From an uncultured Bacteroidota bacterium (GTDB lineage: Bacteria; Bacteroidota; Bacteroidia; Bacteroidales; P3): a stretch of DNA of 56,750 nucleotides. Within the stretch, counting starts at the first letter, position 1. Each line of letters begins with the position of its first letter. Location of the stretch: assembly GCA_902775135.1 (NCBI GenBank), contig CACYKY010000007.1:1-56750 (forward strand), given 5' to 3'. The notes under the pieces were generated by a model. The model saw nothing but the letters and a program-made list of their open reading frames with translations, ran no database searches and was not told the DNA's origin. Both the position numbers and the translations under genes were made by a program. Positions 1 to 10,404 of the stretch are shown piece by piece.

Positions 1-28
1 TGCATCGTCGATTTTTAATAATGTTGTT

Positions 29-850
29 ATGAAAAAGAGTTTGTTTTTTATCTTTTCTGTTCTTGCTATGGTCTCGGCTAGGGGACAGGTTCAGTACCAT
101 GTGGCGGACGTGCAGGTGATGTACGACGTGATGCGCCGCATGCCCAATCTCACGGGCGAGTTACTCTTCCGCAACGGCCACAGCGCCTTCTCGGCGGAAA
201 TCAACGCTTTCCCCAAGTTTTACAAGTATTCATATAACCAGGATAACCCGGAATCCAACTTCGAAGCGAGGCTTTCCTATACCTATTTCTTCCGCGAGGG
301 GATGAAGGGGTGGGGTATCCACGCCGGTTGGGACGGTGCTTTCTATCAGGCCGGACTTCATGTTGTGAACCCCACCTATAGTAGTTTTTTCCATGAGCTG
401 GAGGACTTCTATTTCATCGGCCCGGAATACATGTACAGCAACAGCCGTGGAACGACGATCGAATACCGCCTCCTGTTGGGATACAATCTCATCTATGCCT
501 GCCCGATGGCCAAGTTCAAATTCCTGTGGGATGTCCCCGACCTCTTTGGTCTGACGGGTTTGTCGTTCATGGGCCACTATACGTTGTCGCTCGGCTCGTA
601 CTATGAGTTTCCTGGCGACAAGAAAGATGCTCCGTGGGCCTCGCAGGGCGAAATCACCCTCTTCTACAACACCGCCAGTCTTTTCGACGGCCGTGGGGCT
701 GGACACTATCTGGGGCGCGACGGGTTGGGGGTATTCCTCAAACTGCTTTTCACCGACCTCCATCCCTCCGGCTGGCACAGCGGCGAGGACTACGGCGACA
801 ACCATGACGGCACCCTCACCCCCTGCATAGGCCTGCGGTACGACTTCTGA
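29..850 (+). CDS. Outer-membrane beta-barrel-like protein, unknown function
   Basis: A 273-residue protein with an N-terminal signal peptide (MKKSLFFIFSVLAM, cleavage probably after ARG-Q near residue 20). The mature part is rich in aromatic residues and alternating polar/hydrophobic strands, ends in a C-terminal Phe (RYDF), and has no cytoplasmic enzyme motif. This fits a small outer-membrane beta-barrel. Bacteroidales encode several DUF families of this type, but I cannot assign one with confidence. It is transcribed alone: a terminator follows and a separate promoter serves the next operon. The ATG at 29 is the only start that keeps the signal peptide. Any upstream promoter lies mostly outside the window. 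Confidence 0.7.
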   Translation: MKKSLFFIFSVLAMVSARGQVQYHVADVQVMYDVMRRMPNLTGELLFRNGHSAFSAEINAFPKFYKYSYNQDNPESNFEARLSYTYFFREGMKGWGIHAGWDGAFYQAGLHVVNPTYSSFFHELEDFYFIGPEYMYSNSRGTTIEYRLLLGYNLIYACPMAKFKFLWDVPDLFGLTGLSFMGHYTLSLGSYYEFPGDKKDAPWASQGEITLFYNTASLFDGRGAGHYLGRDGLGVFLKLLFTDLHPSGWHSGEDYGDNHDGTLTPCIGLRYDF

Positions 851-868
851 GAGAGAAGGAAATAGAAG

Positions 869-910
869 AAAAAAACTGGCCGGCAAACCTTCTGTCGGGC
901 AGTTTTTTTT
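869..910 (+). terminator. Rho-independent terminator
   Basis: The arms CTG.CCGGC (876-884) and GTCGGGCAG (894-902) form a stem with one G-G mismatch and one G-T pair. It is preceded by an A tract and followed by eight T residues. It closes the upstream outer-membrane gene, and its T tract overlaps the -33 element of the next promoter. Confidence 0.75.
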
Positions 911-939
911 GTCTATATTATAAAATATTTGTATATTTG
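909..939 (+). promoter_or_regulatory. Bacteroidota-type promoter of the methylmalonyl-CoA operon
   Basis: TTG at 909-911, a 20-base spacer and TATATTTG at 932-939 match the Bacteroidota -33/-7 consensus. The TTG lies in the T tract of the preceding terminator. About 100 bases of AT-rich leader separate it from the epimerase start. Confidence 0.6.
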
Positions 940-1041
940 CATTTTCATATTTGGCGTTTTGTGGCGCCTAAGGGTATGATTGTTAGTGGAATGTATAATA
1001 TGGATAATTAAAATAAATAAATAATAAAAACACAAAAAGAT

Positions 1042-1449
1042 ATGACACCTTCACACATTGAACACATCGGCATTGCCGTTACGAATCTCGACGAGGCTAT
1101 CCGCTATTGGGAAGACGTTATGGGCCTCAAGTGCTACGCCATCGAGGAAGTCAAGGACCAGAAAGTAAAGACCGCCTTCTTCCGCTGCGGCGACGTCAAG
1201 ATAGAGCTCCTCGAGCCGACCTGCCCCGAGAGCACCATCGCCTCCTTCATCGAGAAGAACGGCGGCAAGGGTGGCATGCACCACATCGCCTTCGCTATGG
1301 AGAACACCGACCAGGCCCTCAACGAGGCCAAGGACAAGGGTGTGCGCCTCATCGACCAGCAGAGCCGTCCCGGCGCCGAAGGGCTCCACATCGGCTTCCT
1401 GCACCCGAAGAGCACCCTGGGCGTGCTGACCGAGTTCTGCTGCAAATAA
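1042..1449 (+). CDS. mce: Methylmalonyl-CoA epimerase
   Basis: A 135-residue VOC/glyoxalase-fold protein that interconverts (S)- and (R)-methylmalonyl-CoA in the succinate-propionate pathway. The N-terminus HIEHIGIAVTNLDEAIRYWE is a typical metal-binding betaalphabetabetabeta module. GMHHIAFAMEN in the middle and GFLHPKSTLGVLTEFC at the C-terminus carry the other expected metal-ligand regions (His and Glu). Length matches the family (about 135-150 aa). It is first in the operon and 54 bases upstream of the carboxyltransferase, a gene order commonly seen in Bacteroidales. Cytoplasmic. The ATG at 1042 begins directly at the conserved HIEHIG motif. Confidence 0.95.
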   Translation: MTPSHIEHIGIAVTNLDEAIRYWEDVMGLKCYAIEEVKDQKVKTAFFRCGDVKIELLEPTCPESTIASFIEKNGGKGGMHHIAFAMENTDQALNEAKDKGVRLIDQQSRPGAEGLHIGFLHPKSTLGVLTEFCCK

Positions 1450-1503
1450 GAACCACGACGGATTAACAAATTAACGCATTAACAAATTAACGCATTATAT
1501 ATT

Positions 1504-3063
1504 ATGGCTTTTGAACAGAAGATTAAAGAGCTGCTCGACAAGCGTGGCGAAGCCCGCATGGGTGGAGGCCAGAAAGGCATCGACAAGCAGCATGAGTCGG
1601 GCAAACTGACCGCCCGCGAACGTATCGCCCTCCTGCTCGACGAGGGTTCCTTCGAGGAGTTCGACATGTTTGTCACCCATCGTTGCACCAACTTCGACAT
1701 GCAGAAGAAGTCCTATCTCGGCGACGGCGTTGTCACCGGTTACGGCACCATCAACGGCCGCATGGTGTATGTCTTCGCACAGGACTTCACGGTTCTCGGC
1801 GGTTCGCTGAGTGAGACCATGGCCCTGAAGATCTGCAAGATCATGGATCAGGCCATGAAGGTCGGCGCCCCCGTCATCGGACTCAACGACAGCGGCGGAG
1901 CCCGCATCCAGGAGGGTATCAACGCCCTTGCCGGATACGCCGAGATTTTCGAGCGCAATATTCTGGCCAGCGGTGTGGTGCCGCAGATCAGCGCCATCTT
2001 CGGCCCCTGCGCCGGCGGCTCTGTCTACAGCCCCGCCCTGACCGACTTCATCTTCATGAGCAAGGAGAACAGCTACATGTTCCTCACCGGCCCGAAGGTG
2101 GTGAAGACCGTCACGGGCGAGGATGTCACCGTCGACAAGCTCGGCGGCGCTATGGTTCATGCCAGCAAGAGCGGTGTGGCCCACTTCGTCGGCGACACCG
2201 AGGAGAGCACCATCCAGACCATCCGCGAGCTGGTGGGCTACATCCCCAGCAACAACTTCGAGGAGGCTCCCATGGTGGCCACCAACGACCCCATCGACCG
2301 TCTGGAGGACCACCTGAACACCATCATCCCCGAGAACCCCAACGAGGCCTACGACGTGAAGGACGTCATCAACGCCATCGTCGACGACGGCCAGTTCCTC
2401 GAGGTGCATGAGAACTGGGCGAAGAACCTCGTGGTGGGCTTTGCCCACATGGGCGGCATCAGCGTCGGCATCGTCGCCAACCAGCCGAAGGCTATGGCCG
2501 GCGTGCTCGACTGCAACTCGAGCCGCAAGGGCGCCCGCTTCGTGCGCTTCTGCGACGCCTTCAATATCCCGCTGGTGACCCTCGTCGACGTGCCCGGCTT
2601 CCTGCCCGGTACCGGCCAGGAGTACAACGGCGTCATCAATCACGGTGCCAAGTTCCTCTTCGCCTACGGCGAGGCTACGGTGCCCAAGGTCACCGTCACG
2701 CTGCGCAAGAGCTACGGCGGCGCCCACATCGTCATGAGCTGCAAGCAGCTGCGTTCGGACATCAACTACGCCTGGCCCACCGCACAGATCGCCGTCATGG
2801 GTGCCAGCGGCGCCACCGAGGTGCTGCATGGCCGCGCCCTGAAGGAGATCACCGACCCCGAGGAGAAGGCCAAGTTCATCGCCGAGAAGGAGAAGGAGTA
2901 CAACGACCTCTTCGCCAACCCCTACAACGCCGCCAAATACGGCTACATCGACGATGTCATCGAGCCGCGCAACACCCGCTTCCGCGTCATCCGTGCCCTC
3001 CAGGCCCTGCAAACCAAGAAGGACAGCCTTCCCATGAAGAAGCATTGCAACCTGCCGCTGTAA
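1504..3063 (+). CDS. mmdA: Methylmalonyl-CoA decarboxylase alpha / acyl-CoA carboxyltransferase subunit
   Basis: A 519-residue carboxyltransferase of the propionyl-CoA carboxylase beta / MmdA family. Two crotonase-like halves are visible. The first has [20 protein letters not shown] and the oxyanion-type [11 protein letters not shown]; the second has [20 protein letters not shown] and [14 protein letters not shown]. It moves CO2 from methylmalonyl-CoA to the biotin carrier, yielding propionyl-CoA. Clustering with a biotin carrier and with OadB- and OadG-like membrane subunits argues for the Na+-pumping decarboxylase rather than an ATP-dependent carboxylase, since no biotin carboxylase gene is present. 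The spacer upstream (1460-1500) is an A/T microrepeat of attaacg units. Confidence 0.95.
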   Translation: MAFEQKIKELLDKRGEARMGGGQKGIDKQHESGKLTARERIALLLDEGSFEEFDMFVTHRCTNFDMQKKSYLGDGVVTGYGTINGRMVYVFAQDFTVLGGSLSETMALKICKIMDQAMKVGAPVIGLNDSGGARIQEGINALAGYAEIFERNILASGVVPQISAIFGPCAGGSVYSPALTDFIFMSKENSYMFLTGPKVVKTVTGEDVTVDKLGGAMVHASKSGVAHFVGDTEESTIQTIRELVGYIPSNNFEEAPMVATNDPIDRLEDHLNTIIPENPNEAYDVKDVINAIVDDGQFLEVHENWAKNLVVGFAHMGGISVGIVANQPKAMAGVLDCNSSRKGARFVRFCDAFNIPLVTLVDVPGFLPGTGQEYNGVINHGAKFLFAYGEATVPKVTVTLRKSYGGAHIVMSCKQLRSDINYAWPTAQIAVMGASGATEVLHGRALKEITDPEEKAKFIAEKEKEYNDLFANPYNAAKYGYIDDVIEPRNTRFRVIRALQALQTKKDSLPMKKHCNLPL

Positions 3064-3110
3064 CCGATTGAAAAAAAGTATTATTAACCAATAAAAAACA
3101 TCAAAAAACA

Positions 3111-3416
3111 ATGAAGAAAGTTCTGTTTACCGCTTTTGCCGCTATGGCCATGTTCGCCATGACCGCCTGCAACAACCAGCCCGCCGAGGCCACCGAGGAC
3201 ACCACCGCCCAGGTTGAGGCCACCGAGTGCGACCACCATTGCGCTATGGACAGCACCGCCCACGAGGGTTGCTGCGCCGAGATGGCTGCCGCCGAAGGCC
3301 AAGCCTGCGAGAAGAAGTGCGAGAAGGCCGAGGGTCAGGAGTGCTGCAAGAAGGCTTGCGACAAGAAGTGCGACAAAGCCGAAGGCAAAGAGTGCGAGCA
3401 CAAATGCCAGAAGTAA
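3111..3416 (+). CDS. Cysteine-rich lipoprotein within the methylmalonyl-CoA decarboxylase operon
   Basis: A 101-residue protein with a lipoprotein signal peptide (AMFAMTAC, lipobox Cys20). The mature chain has 12 further Cys, many Lys/Glu and several His, arranged in near-repeats (CEKKCEKAEGQECC, CDKKCDKAEGKEC). The composition suggests a metal- or redox-binding periplasmic lipoprotein, but this is inference from composition only and I recognise no family. It lies 47 bases after mmdA in the same orientation. A long inverted repeat follows before the gamma subunit. The repeats KAEGQEC/KAEGKEC probably arose by internal duplication. Confidence 0.75.
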   Translation: MKKVLFTAFAAMAMFAMTACNNQPAEATEDTTAQVEATECDHHCAMDSTAHEGCCAEMAAAEGQACEKKCEKAEGQECCKKACDKKCDKAEGKECEHKCQK

Positions 3417-3426
3417 TCGGGTAGAC

Positions 3427-3483
3427 GGGTTATTGGTTATGGGATACGGACACCCCTTGTCTGCCCGCCATAACCAGTAACCC
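3427..3483 (+). promoter_or_regulatory. Long intra-operon hairpin
   Basis: GGGTTATTGGTTATGG (3427-3442) pairs along all 16 positions with CCATAACCAGTAACCC (3468-3483), counting one U-G wobble. The loop contains a further GACA/TGTC pair. The first T run (TTTTTTT) lies about 18 bases downstream, so it is not a classical terminator. An attenuator, processing site or mRNA stabiliser that sets subunit ratios is possible. Confidence 0.6.
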
Positions 3484-3532
3484 CCCAAACCCCCTAACCA
3501 TTTTTTTGATGTTTACAATTCAACAAAGAACA

Positions 3533-4537
3533 ATGAGTACCATTAATAAAATGCTGTTAGCAGGTCTGTTCTGCTTCGCCATGCTCACCGCTACGGCCCA
3601 GGGACAGGAGCAGCATGCCGGCCCCGCCCCCGACGCTGTGGCCGGAGCCACCGCCCCTGCCGAACCTCGCCCCGAGCAGCAGCCCCACGAGGGTTGCATG
3701 ATGCACGGGATGGTTCCTTCGGTGGACTTCCAGAGCGTGAAGATCTGCTTCGCACCCCAGATGGGTGCTTTCATTGCTATCGACAGTATCGAATGCTGCG
3801 TCCACGTCGTCAAGATGGTGGGCGAGAAACTCGACACGGTGGCTAGCTATCAAACCGACAATATCCATAAGCGTCACGACCTGAAGAACATCCTTCGTCC
3901 GGTCAGCGTGGGCGCCATGGGCAAATACATCGTTGTGCTGGCATCCGCCATCAACGACAGCGCCTATGTGGGAATCTTCGACCAGGAGATGAACCTTGTG
4001 GCCCGCCGCGATTTCCGCAGCCCCATGTATGCCATGCACTTCGAGCACGGCCAGATGTTCGTCGTGGGTCGCAACACCTTGGGATATGACATCAATGTCA
4101 TTTCGCTGCATGGTGGCTTGGAGAACTTCGCCAATGGCGAGGCGCTGACGCACCACTATCGCGTCTTCAAGCAGAGCGAGAAGATCAAGAACTCCGACCC
4201 CATCGGTGTCGGCTTGGCCGCTGTGGCCATCGCTGTGGTGTTCCTCGCCCTCATCTGCATCGCCCTCATCCTGCAGGGTAGCGGCAAGCTGATGCGCGGC
4301 TTGGGAGAAGACAAGAAGAAGAACGAGGCTCCCAAGAAGGCCCCGATCGGAGCCGTTGCCTCCGGCACGCGCGACGACGAGGTGATGGCTGCCATCGCCG
4401 CCGCCATCCACCTCTACAACGACGAGCTGCACGACGAGGAGGATACCGTCATCACCATCCAGAAGGTGGAGCGCGAGTGGACTCCCTGGAACGCCAAGTT
4501 CTATAATATGAATCAATATTTTAATAACAGAAAGTAG
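3533..4537 (+). CDS. OadG-like gamma subunit of a Na+-pumping decarboxylase with a large N-terminal extension
   Basis: A 334-residue protein. Start at 3533 is chosen because MSTINKMLLAGLFCFAMLTATAQ reads as a signal peptide; upstream TTG/ATG starts only add a charged leader. Residues about 25-220 form a His/Met-rich extracytoplasmic region (HEGCMMHGMVPS) of unknown fold. A single membrane span (GVGLAAVAIAVVFLALICIA) is followed by a cytoplasmic tail of the OadG type, Lys/Pro-rich and ending in VEREWTPWNAKF. Classical OadG proteins have fewer than 100 residues, so the extension is notable. The gamma subunit helps assemble the carboxyltransferase on the membrane beta subunit. Two bases separate its stop from the biotin carrier. 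Confidence 0.8.
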   Translation: MSTINKMLLAGLFCFAMLTATAQGQEQHAGPAPDAVAGATAPAEPRPEQQPHEGCMMHGMVPSVDFQSVKICFAPQMGAFIAIDSIECCVHVVKMVGEKLDTVASYQTDNIHKRHDLKNILRPVSVGAMGKYIVVLASAINDSAYVGIFDQEMNLVARRDFRSPMYAMHFEHGQMFVVGRNTLGYDINVISLHGGLENFANGEALTHHYRVFKQSEKIKNSDPIGVGLAAVAIAVVFLALICIALILQGSGKLMRGLGEDKKKNEAPKKAPIGAVASGTRDDEVMAAIAAAIHLYNDELHDEEDTVITIQKVEREWTPWNAKFYNMNQYFNNRK

Positions 4538-4539
4538 CA

Positions 4540-4980
4540 ATGAAAAATTACAAGCTCAAGATAAACGGCACCGACTATAATGTGGACATCAACGAGGTCG
4601 AGGGCCAGGAAATAAAGCTCAACGTCAACGGCACCGACTATGTGGTTACCGTCGATCAGGAAATCAAGCAGCAGCGCAAGCCTGTGGCTCGTCCCGTGGC
4701 CGCCGCTCCGTCGCAGGTGGCTCCCGCCGCCGGTGGCGCCGTGCAGAAGAGTAACGCTCCCGCCGCCGGCAACAAGGTGACCACCCCGCTGCCTGGCACC
4801 ATCCTCGATGTCTTTGTCAATGTGGGCGACACCGTGAAGAGTGGCCAAACCGTCGTGCTCCTCGAGGCCATGAAGATGGAAAACAACATCGAGGCCGACT
4901 GCGACGGCACCGTCAAGGAAGTCAAGGTCCGCAAGGGCGACAGCGTCCTGGAAGGCGATGTGTTGGTTGTTATTGGATAA
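4540..4980 (+). CDS. mmdC: Biotin carboxyl carrier subunit of methylmalonyl-CoA decarboxylase
   Basis: 146 residues. The C-terminal biotinyl domain (about 78-146) contains the biotinylation motif EAMKM at 109-113, so Lys112 is the expected biotin site. A flexible Ala/Pro-rich linker (about 48-78) precedes it. The N-terminal 40 residues hold a doubled element, LKINGTDYNVDINEVEGQEI and LNVNGTDYVVTVDQEI, also duplicated in the DNA. The carrier moves CO2 from the carboxyltransferase MmdA to the membrane decarboxylase MmdB. It starts two bases after the gamma-subunit stop, consistent with translational coupling. Confidence 0.95.
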   Translation: MKNYKLKINGTDYNVDINEVEGQEIKLNVNGTDYVVTVDQEIKQQRKPVARPVAAAPSQVAPAAGGAVQKSNAPAAGNKVTTPLPGTILDVFVNVGDTVKSGQTVVLLEAMKMENNIEADCDGTVKEVKVRKGDSVLEGDVLVVIG

Positions 4981-5061
4981 TAAACAGTTGTAGTTATCAG
5001 TTTAAGTTATAAGCATACGCAAGAACTTAAAACTAAAACTAAAAACTAAAACTTATAGAAA

Positions 5062-6231
5062 ATGATTAGTTTAGCAACAGGTGGCTTCATGGAGTTCATG
5101 TCGACGCAGCTGGTCCAGTTTCTGGAATACACCGGTTTCGCCAATGTGACCTGGGGCCATATAGCCATGATTTTGATCGGCTTGGTGTTCATCTTCCTGG
5201 GCATCAAGTACGAGTTTGAACCTCTTCTGCTGGTGCCTATCGGATTCGGTATGCTCATCGGCAACATCCCGTTCTATCCCGGATTGAAGATTGGCATCTA
5301 CGAGCAAGGCTCGGTGCTCAACATCCTCTATCACGGTGTGCAGAACGGCTGGTATCCACCGCTAATCTTCCTGGGTATCGGAGCAATGACCGACTTCTCG
5401 GCGTTGCTCTCCAACCCCAAGCTGATGCTTATCGGTGCTGCTGCCCAGGTGGGTATCTTCGCTGCCTATATGGGAGCTCTGGCCCTGGGCTTCATGCCCA
5501 ACGAGGCTGGCGCCATTGGTATCATCGGCGGTGCCGACGGTCCCACGGCCATCTTCATCTCCAGCCAGTTGGCTCCCGACCTGATGGGTGCCATCGCTGT
5601 GTCGGCCTATTCCTATATGGCTCTCGTGCCGGTAATCCAGCCGCCCATCATGCGCCTGCTGACCACCCATAAGGAGCGCACCATCCGCATGAAACCTCCG
5701 CGTCAGGTCTCCAAGCTGGAGAAGATCACCTTCCCCATCATTGGTCTTCTGTTCTGCGCCTTCATCGTGCCGAGCGGTCTGCCCCTGTTGGGTATGCTCT
5801 TCTTCGGCAACCTGCTGAAAGAGTGCGGCGTCACCAAGCGCCTCAGCGAGGTGGCCTCCAACGCCATCGTCAACATCTGCACGCTGCTCATCGGCATCAC
5901 CGTGGGTGCTTCTACCCAGGCCTCGGTGTTCCTGAGTGGCAAGAGCGTGATGATCTTCGGCCTCGGTGCCGGCAGCTTCATTGTGGCCACCTTCTTCGGT
6001 GTGCTCTTTGTGAAGGGCATGAACCTCTTCCTGAAGGAAGGCAACAAGATCAACCCCCTCATCGGCAACTCCGGTGTCAGCGCTGTGCCCGATGCCGCCC
6101 GTGTGTCGAACAATGTGGGATTGGAGTACGACAAGACCAACTACCTCCTGCAGCACGCCATGGGTCCCAATGTGGCTGGAGTTGTGGGAAGTGCTGTGGC
6201 CGCCGGTATTCTGCTGGCATTCCTGCACTAA
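5062..6231 (+). CDS. mmdB: Na+-pumping (methylmalonyl-CoA/oxaloacetate) decarboxylase beta subunit
   Basis: A 389-residue polytopic membrane protein of the OadB/MmdB/GcdB family. Many hydrophobic segments are visible. The family signature GGADGPTAIF is in the middle, and GNSGVSAVPDAARVSN near residue 335 matches the conserved C-terminal segment that includes the catalytic/Na+-binding Asn and Ser. It decarboxylates carboxybiotin and exports Na+. Last gene of the operon, with a strong terminator 26 bases after the stop. The 80-base spacer before it is a tandem of AAAACT-type microrepeats. The ATG at 5062 is preferred over 5092 because it keeps the full N-terminus. Confidence 0.95.
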   Translation: MISLATGGFMEFMSTQLVQFLEYTGFANVTWGHIAMILIGLVFIFLGIKYEFEPLLLVPIGFGMLIGNIPFYPGLKIGIYEQGSVLNILYHGVQNGWYPPLIFLGIGAMTDFSALLSNPKLMLIGAAAQVGIFAAYMGALALGFMPNEAGAIGIIGGADGPTAIFISSQLAPDLMGAIAVSAYSYMALVPVIQPPIMRLLTTHKERTIRMKPPRQVSKLEKITFPIIGLLFCAFIVPSGLPLLGMLFFGNLLKECGVTKRLSEVASNAIVNICTLLIGITVGASTQASVFLSGKSVMIFGLGAGSFIVATFFGVLFVKGMNLFLKEGNKINPLIGNSGVSAVPDAARVSNNVGLEYDKTNYLLQHAMGPNVAGVVGSAVAAGILLAFLH

Positions 6232-6256
6232 GCAGAATACGTATAAAAACAAAAAG

Positions 6257-6286
6257 GTCCACCGCCGAAGCGGTGGACTTTTTTTT
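6257..6286 (+). terminator. Strong Rho-independent terminator of the decarboxylase operon
   Basis: A perfect 9-bp stem, GTCCACCGC / GCGGTGGAC, with tetraloop CGAA, followed by eight T and preceded by five A. It may also act in the reverse direction for the convergent nitroreductase gene. Confidence 0.9.
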
Positions 6287-6323
6287 ATGTGGTTTTAGTA
6301 TTCAGAAGCCGTAGGCTTTTCTT

Positions 6324-6884
6324 TTATTCTGCCCAGCGGATGTAGTCGGATTTGCGGGGTAGGGGAGCGGGAATCTCTTTGGCGGGATAGCCGAGGACGA
6401 GATGGTCGATACCTTCGTAGTCGCCTTCGATGCCGAGTTCCTTGAGGATCTGTTTGCCTTCAGGACTGTCGAATTCCTCTTTCGCGCGGTGGATCCAGCA
6501 GGAGGCGAGACCTACGGCATGGGCGGCATTGGCCAGGTTGGTCATCACGGCGCAACCGTCGTAGAGGTAGGTGGGGATGGTGCGGTCGGCCAGCACGAGG
6601 AGTACCACAGGGGCGCCATAGAAGGGGTCGAAACCGTCGGGTGCGGGTTCGCTGCCGCGAGCCACTTTCAGTCGGTTCCAGATGTCGGCGTTCATCTTCG
6701 ACAGTCGGTTGCGCAAAAGGGGATTGGTGATGGCCACGATGAGTGGGGATTGCTTGCCGTGACCGGTAGGGGCCCAAGTGCCGGCTTCACATACGGCGGC
6801 AATGAGATTGCGGTCGGGCATCTGGGAAAGGAAAGCGCGGCAACTGCGCCGCGCTTTCATATTGTCGAGAGCTTGTGAGATCAT
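6324..6884 (-). CDS. Nitroreductase family flavoprotein
   Basis: A 186-residue FMN-dependent nitroreductase-family protein. RRSCRAF near the N-terminus matches the phosphate-binding RRSxRxF motif. AGTWAPTGHGKQSPLIVAIT is the usual flavin/substrate segment. VGLASCWIHRAKE and HLVLGYPA are the C-terminal family motifs. It should use NAD(P)H to reduce nitro or quinone-type compounds; the physiological substrate cannot be told. Its ATG overlaps the stop of the upstream lipoprotein gene by four bases (ATGA), so the two are cotranscribed and probably translationally coupled. Confidence 0.9.
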   Translation of the reverse strand: MISQALDNMKARRSCRAFLSQMPDRNLIAAVCEAGTWAPTGHGKQSPLIVAITNPLLRNRLSKMNADIWNRLKVARGSEPAPDGFDPFYGAPVVLLVLADRTIPTYLYDGCAVMTNLANAAHAVGLASCWIHRAKEEFDSPEGKQILKELGIEGDYEGIDHLVLGYPAKEIPAPLPRKSDYIRWAE

Positions 6885-7324
6885 TTGTCGATGGTTTTCA
6901 CGAGGTTGATGACAGCGGGGGTGGAGTTGTTCACCTGCGTGGGGGTACTGTTCTGGTTGATGTTGCCCAGCTGTTGTGCACCCAGGAGGGCGTTGACAAA
7001 GTTGCCGGCGTTCTGATTGGTGATGAGGCCGGCGGAGCTGAGGATAAGGCCGGAAGTGAAAGCATTGCGATAGGAGGAGTTGTCCTTGTTCTGGCGCAGC
7101 TGGGTGTAGGCGGTGGCGAGGGCAAGGGCGTTGGTGAGGTTGGAGGCGTTGGTGAGGTCGATGGTGCCGGTGGATTTGTAGCTACGGTAGAGGCCGAGGA
7201 CGGCGGAGCCGCAGGTCTGGCCGAGGGACTGGGCAACGGTGTTATTGGCGCCGGCGCCGAGCATGCTGCAGGAGGCCATAGCAAGGGTGGCGACGCAGAC
7301 GAAAAAGATTGCTAAACGTTTCAT
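6881..7324 (-). CDS. Small alpha-helical lipoprotein, unknown function
   Basis: 147 residues with a lipoprotein signal peptide (ATLAMASC, lipobox Cys19). The mature protein is rich in Ala, Asn, Ser and Thr, with small-residue helices such as NLTNALALATAYTQL and NAFTSGLILSSAGLI. It resembles other short Bacteroidales lipoproteins, but no function can be assigned. First gene of a two-gene unit with the nitroreductase. A good promoter lies 42 bases upstream. Confidence 0.75.
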   Translation of the reverse strand: MKRLAIFFVCVATLAMASCSMLGAGANNTVAQSLGQTCGSAVLGLYRSYKSTGTIDLTNASNLTNALALATAYTQLRQNKDNSSYRNAFTSGLILSSAGLITNQNAGNFVNALLGAQQLGNINQNSTPTQVNNSTPAVINLVKTIDK

Positions 7325-7365
7325 GTTGTGTGGTTTTTATTGATTAAACATTTTCATTCAAACTG

Positions 7366-7396
7366 CAAAAATACACATTTTTTTTCAATATGGCAA
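7366..7396 (-). promoter_or_regulatory. Promoter of the lipoprotein-nitroreductase unit
   Basis: On the minus strand TTG (7396-7394), 20 bases and TATTTTTG (7373-7366) fit the Bacteroidota promoter consensus. The site lies 42 bases before the lipoprotein ATG. Confidence 0.6.
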
Positions 7397-7424
7397 TTTT
7401 TTTCTATTCCTGTTATGGAGAATG

Positions 7425-7470
7425 ACGAAAAAGAACAAGGCGGCGGAAAGATTGTCTGTCTTTCCGCCGC
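7425..7470 (-). terminator. Terminator of clpC
   Basis: A perfect 12-bp stem, GCGGCGGAAAGA / TCTTTCCGCCGC (7440-7451 and 7459-7470), with a 7-base loop. On the minus strand it is followed by a T-rich run. It lies just downstream of the clpC stop. Confidence 0.8.
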
Positions 7471-7513
7471 AAGTAGGGAAGGTCTCATTTTCATTTCCCG
7501 TGAAGGGAGGAGG

Positions 7514-10081
<2,568 letters not shown>

Positions 10082-10142
10082 TGTATATTATTCCTTATTT
10101 TGGAAAAACCGTCCCACTGGGGGAGTGGTGTTTTTCGTGGTG

Positions 10143-10171
10143 CAAAATTACTACAAATATTTCTATTGCAA
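10143..10171 (-). promoter_or_regulatory. Probable clpC promoter
   Basis: On the minus strand TTG (10171-10169), 18 bases and TAATTTTG (10150-10143) lie 62 bases before the clpC start. The spacer is one base shorter than usual. No CIRCE-like or CtsR-like operator was seen. Confidence 0.45.
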
Positions 10172-10404
10172 GTTTGGTGCCAAAGATTATTATCAACAAG
10201 GGGGTGTGGAAAACGGAAATTGAAAATTGAAAATTGAAAGGTGAAAATTGAAATGGGGACGGGGCAGGGGGAATTGTTGATAAAAAAAAGAGGGTTTATT
10301 TGTTTGGAATGAAAAAAAAATCGTATCTTTGTTTTTTAAGGTTCAGCACCGCTGAATGAATAATTAATTAGAAAACAATAATATATAATAATAAAGAACG
10401 ACTG
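10172..10404. other. Divergent clpC-gyrA spacer with an A-rich microrepeat
   Basis: The 322-base spacer between clpC and gyrA holds the two divergent promoters. At about 10213-10253 it contains a run of short repeats of the type GAAAATTGAAAATTGAAA. The run resembles other A/T microrepeats in spacers of this window. No gene is seen. Confidence 0.6.
10324..10331 (+). promoter_or_regulatory. gyrA promoter -7 element
   Basis: TATCTTTG with TTG triplets 17 and 21 bases upstream, inside a long A tract, about 73 bases before the gyrA ATG. Confidence 0.5.

Noticed and set aside
1495..3111. 538-residue minus-strand frame opposite mmdA
   Set aside because: Antisense shadow; mmdA motifs and operon context are clear.
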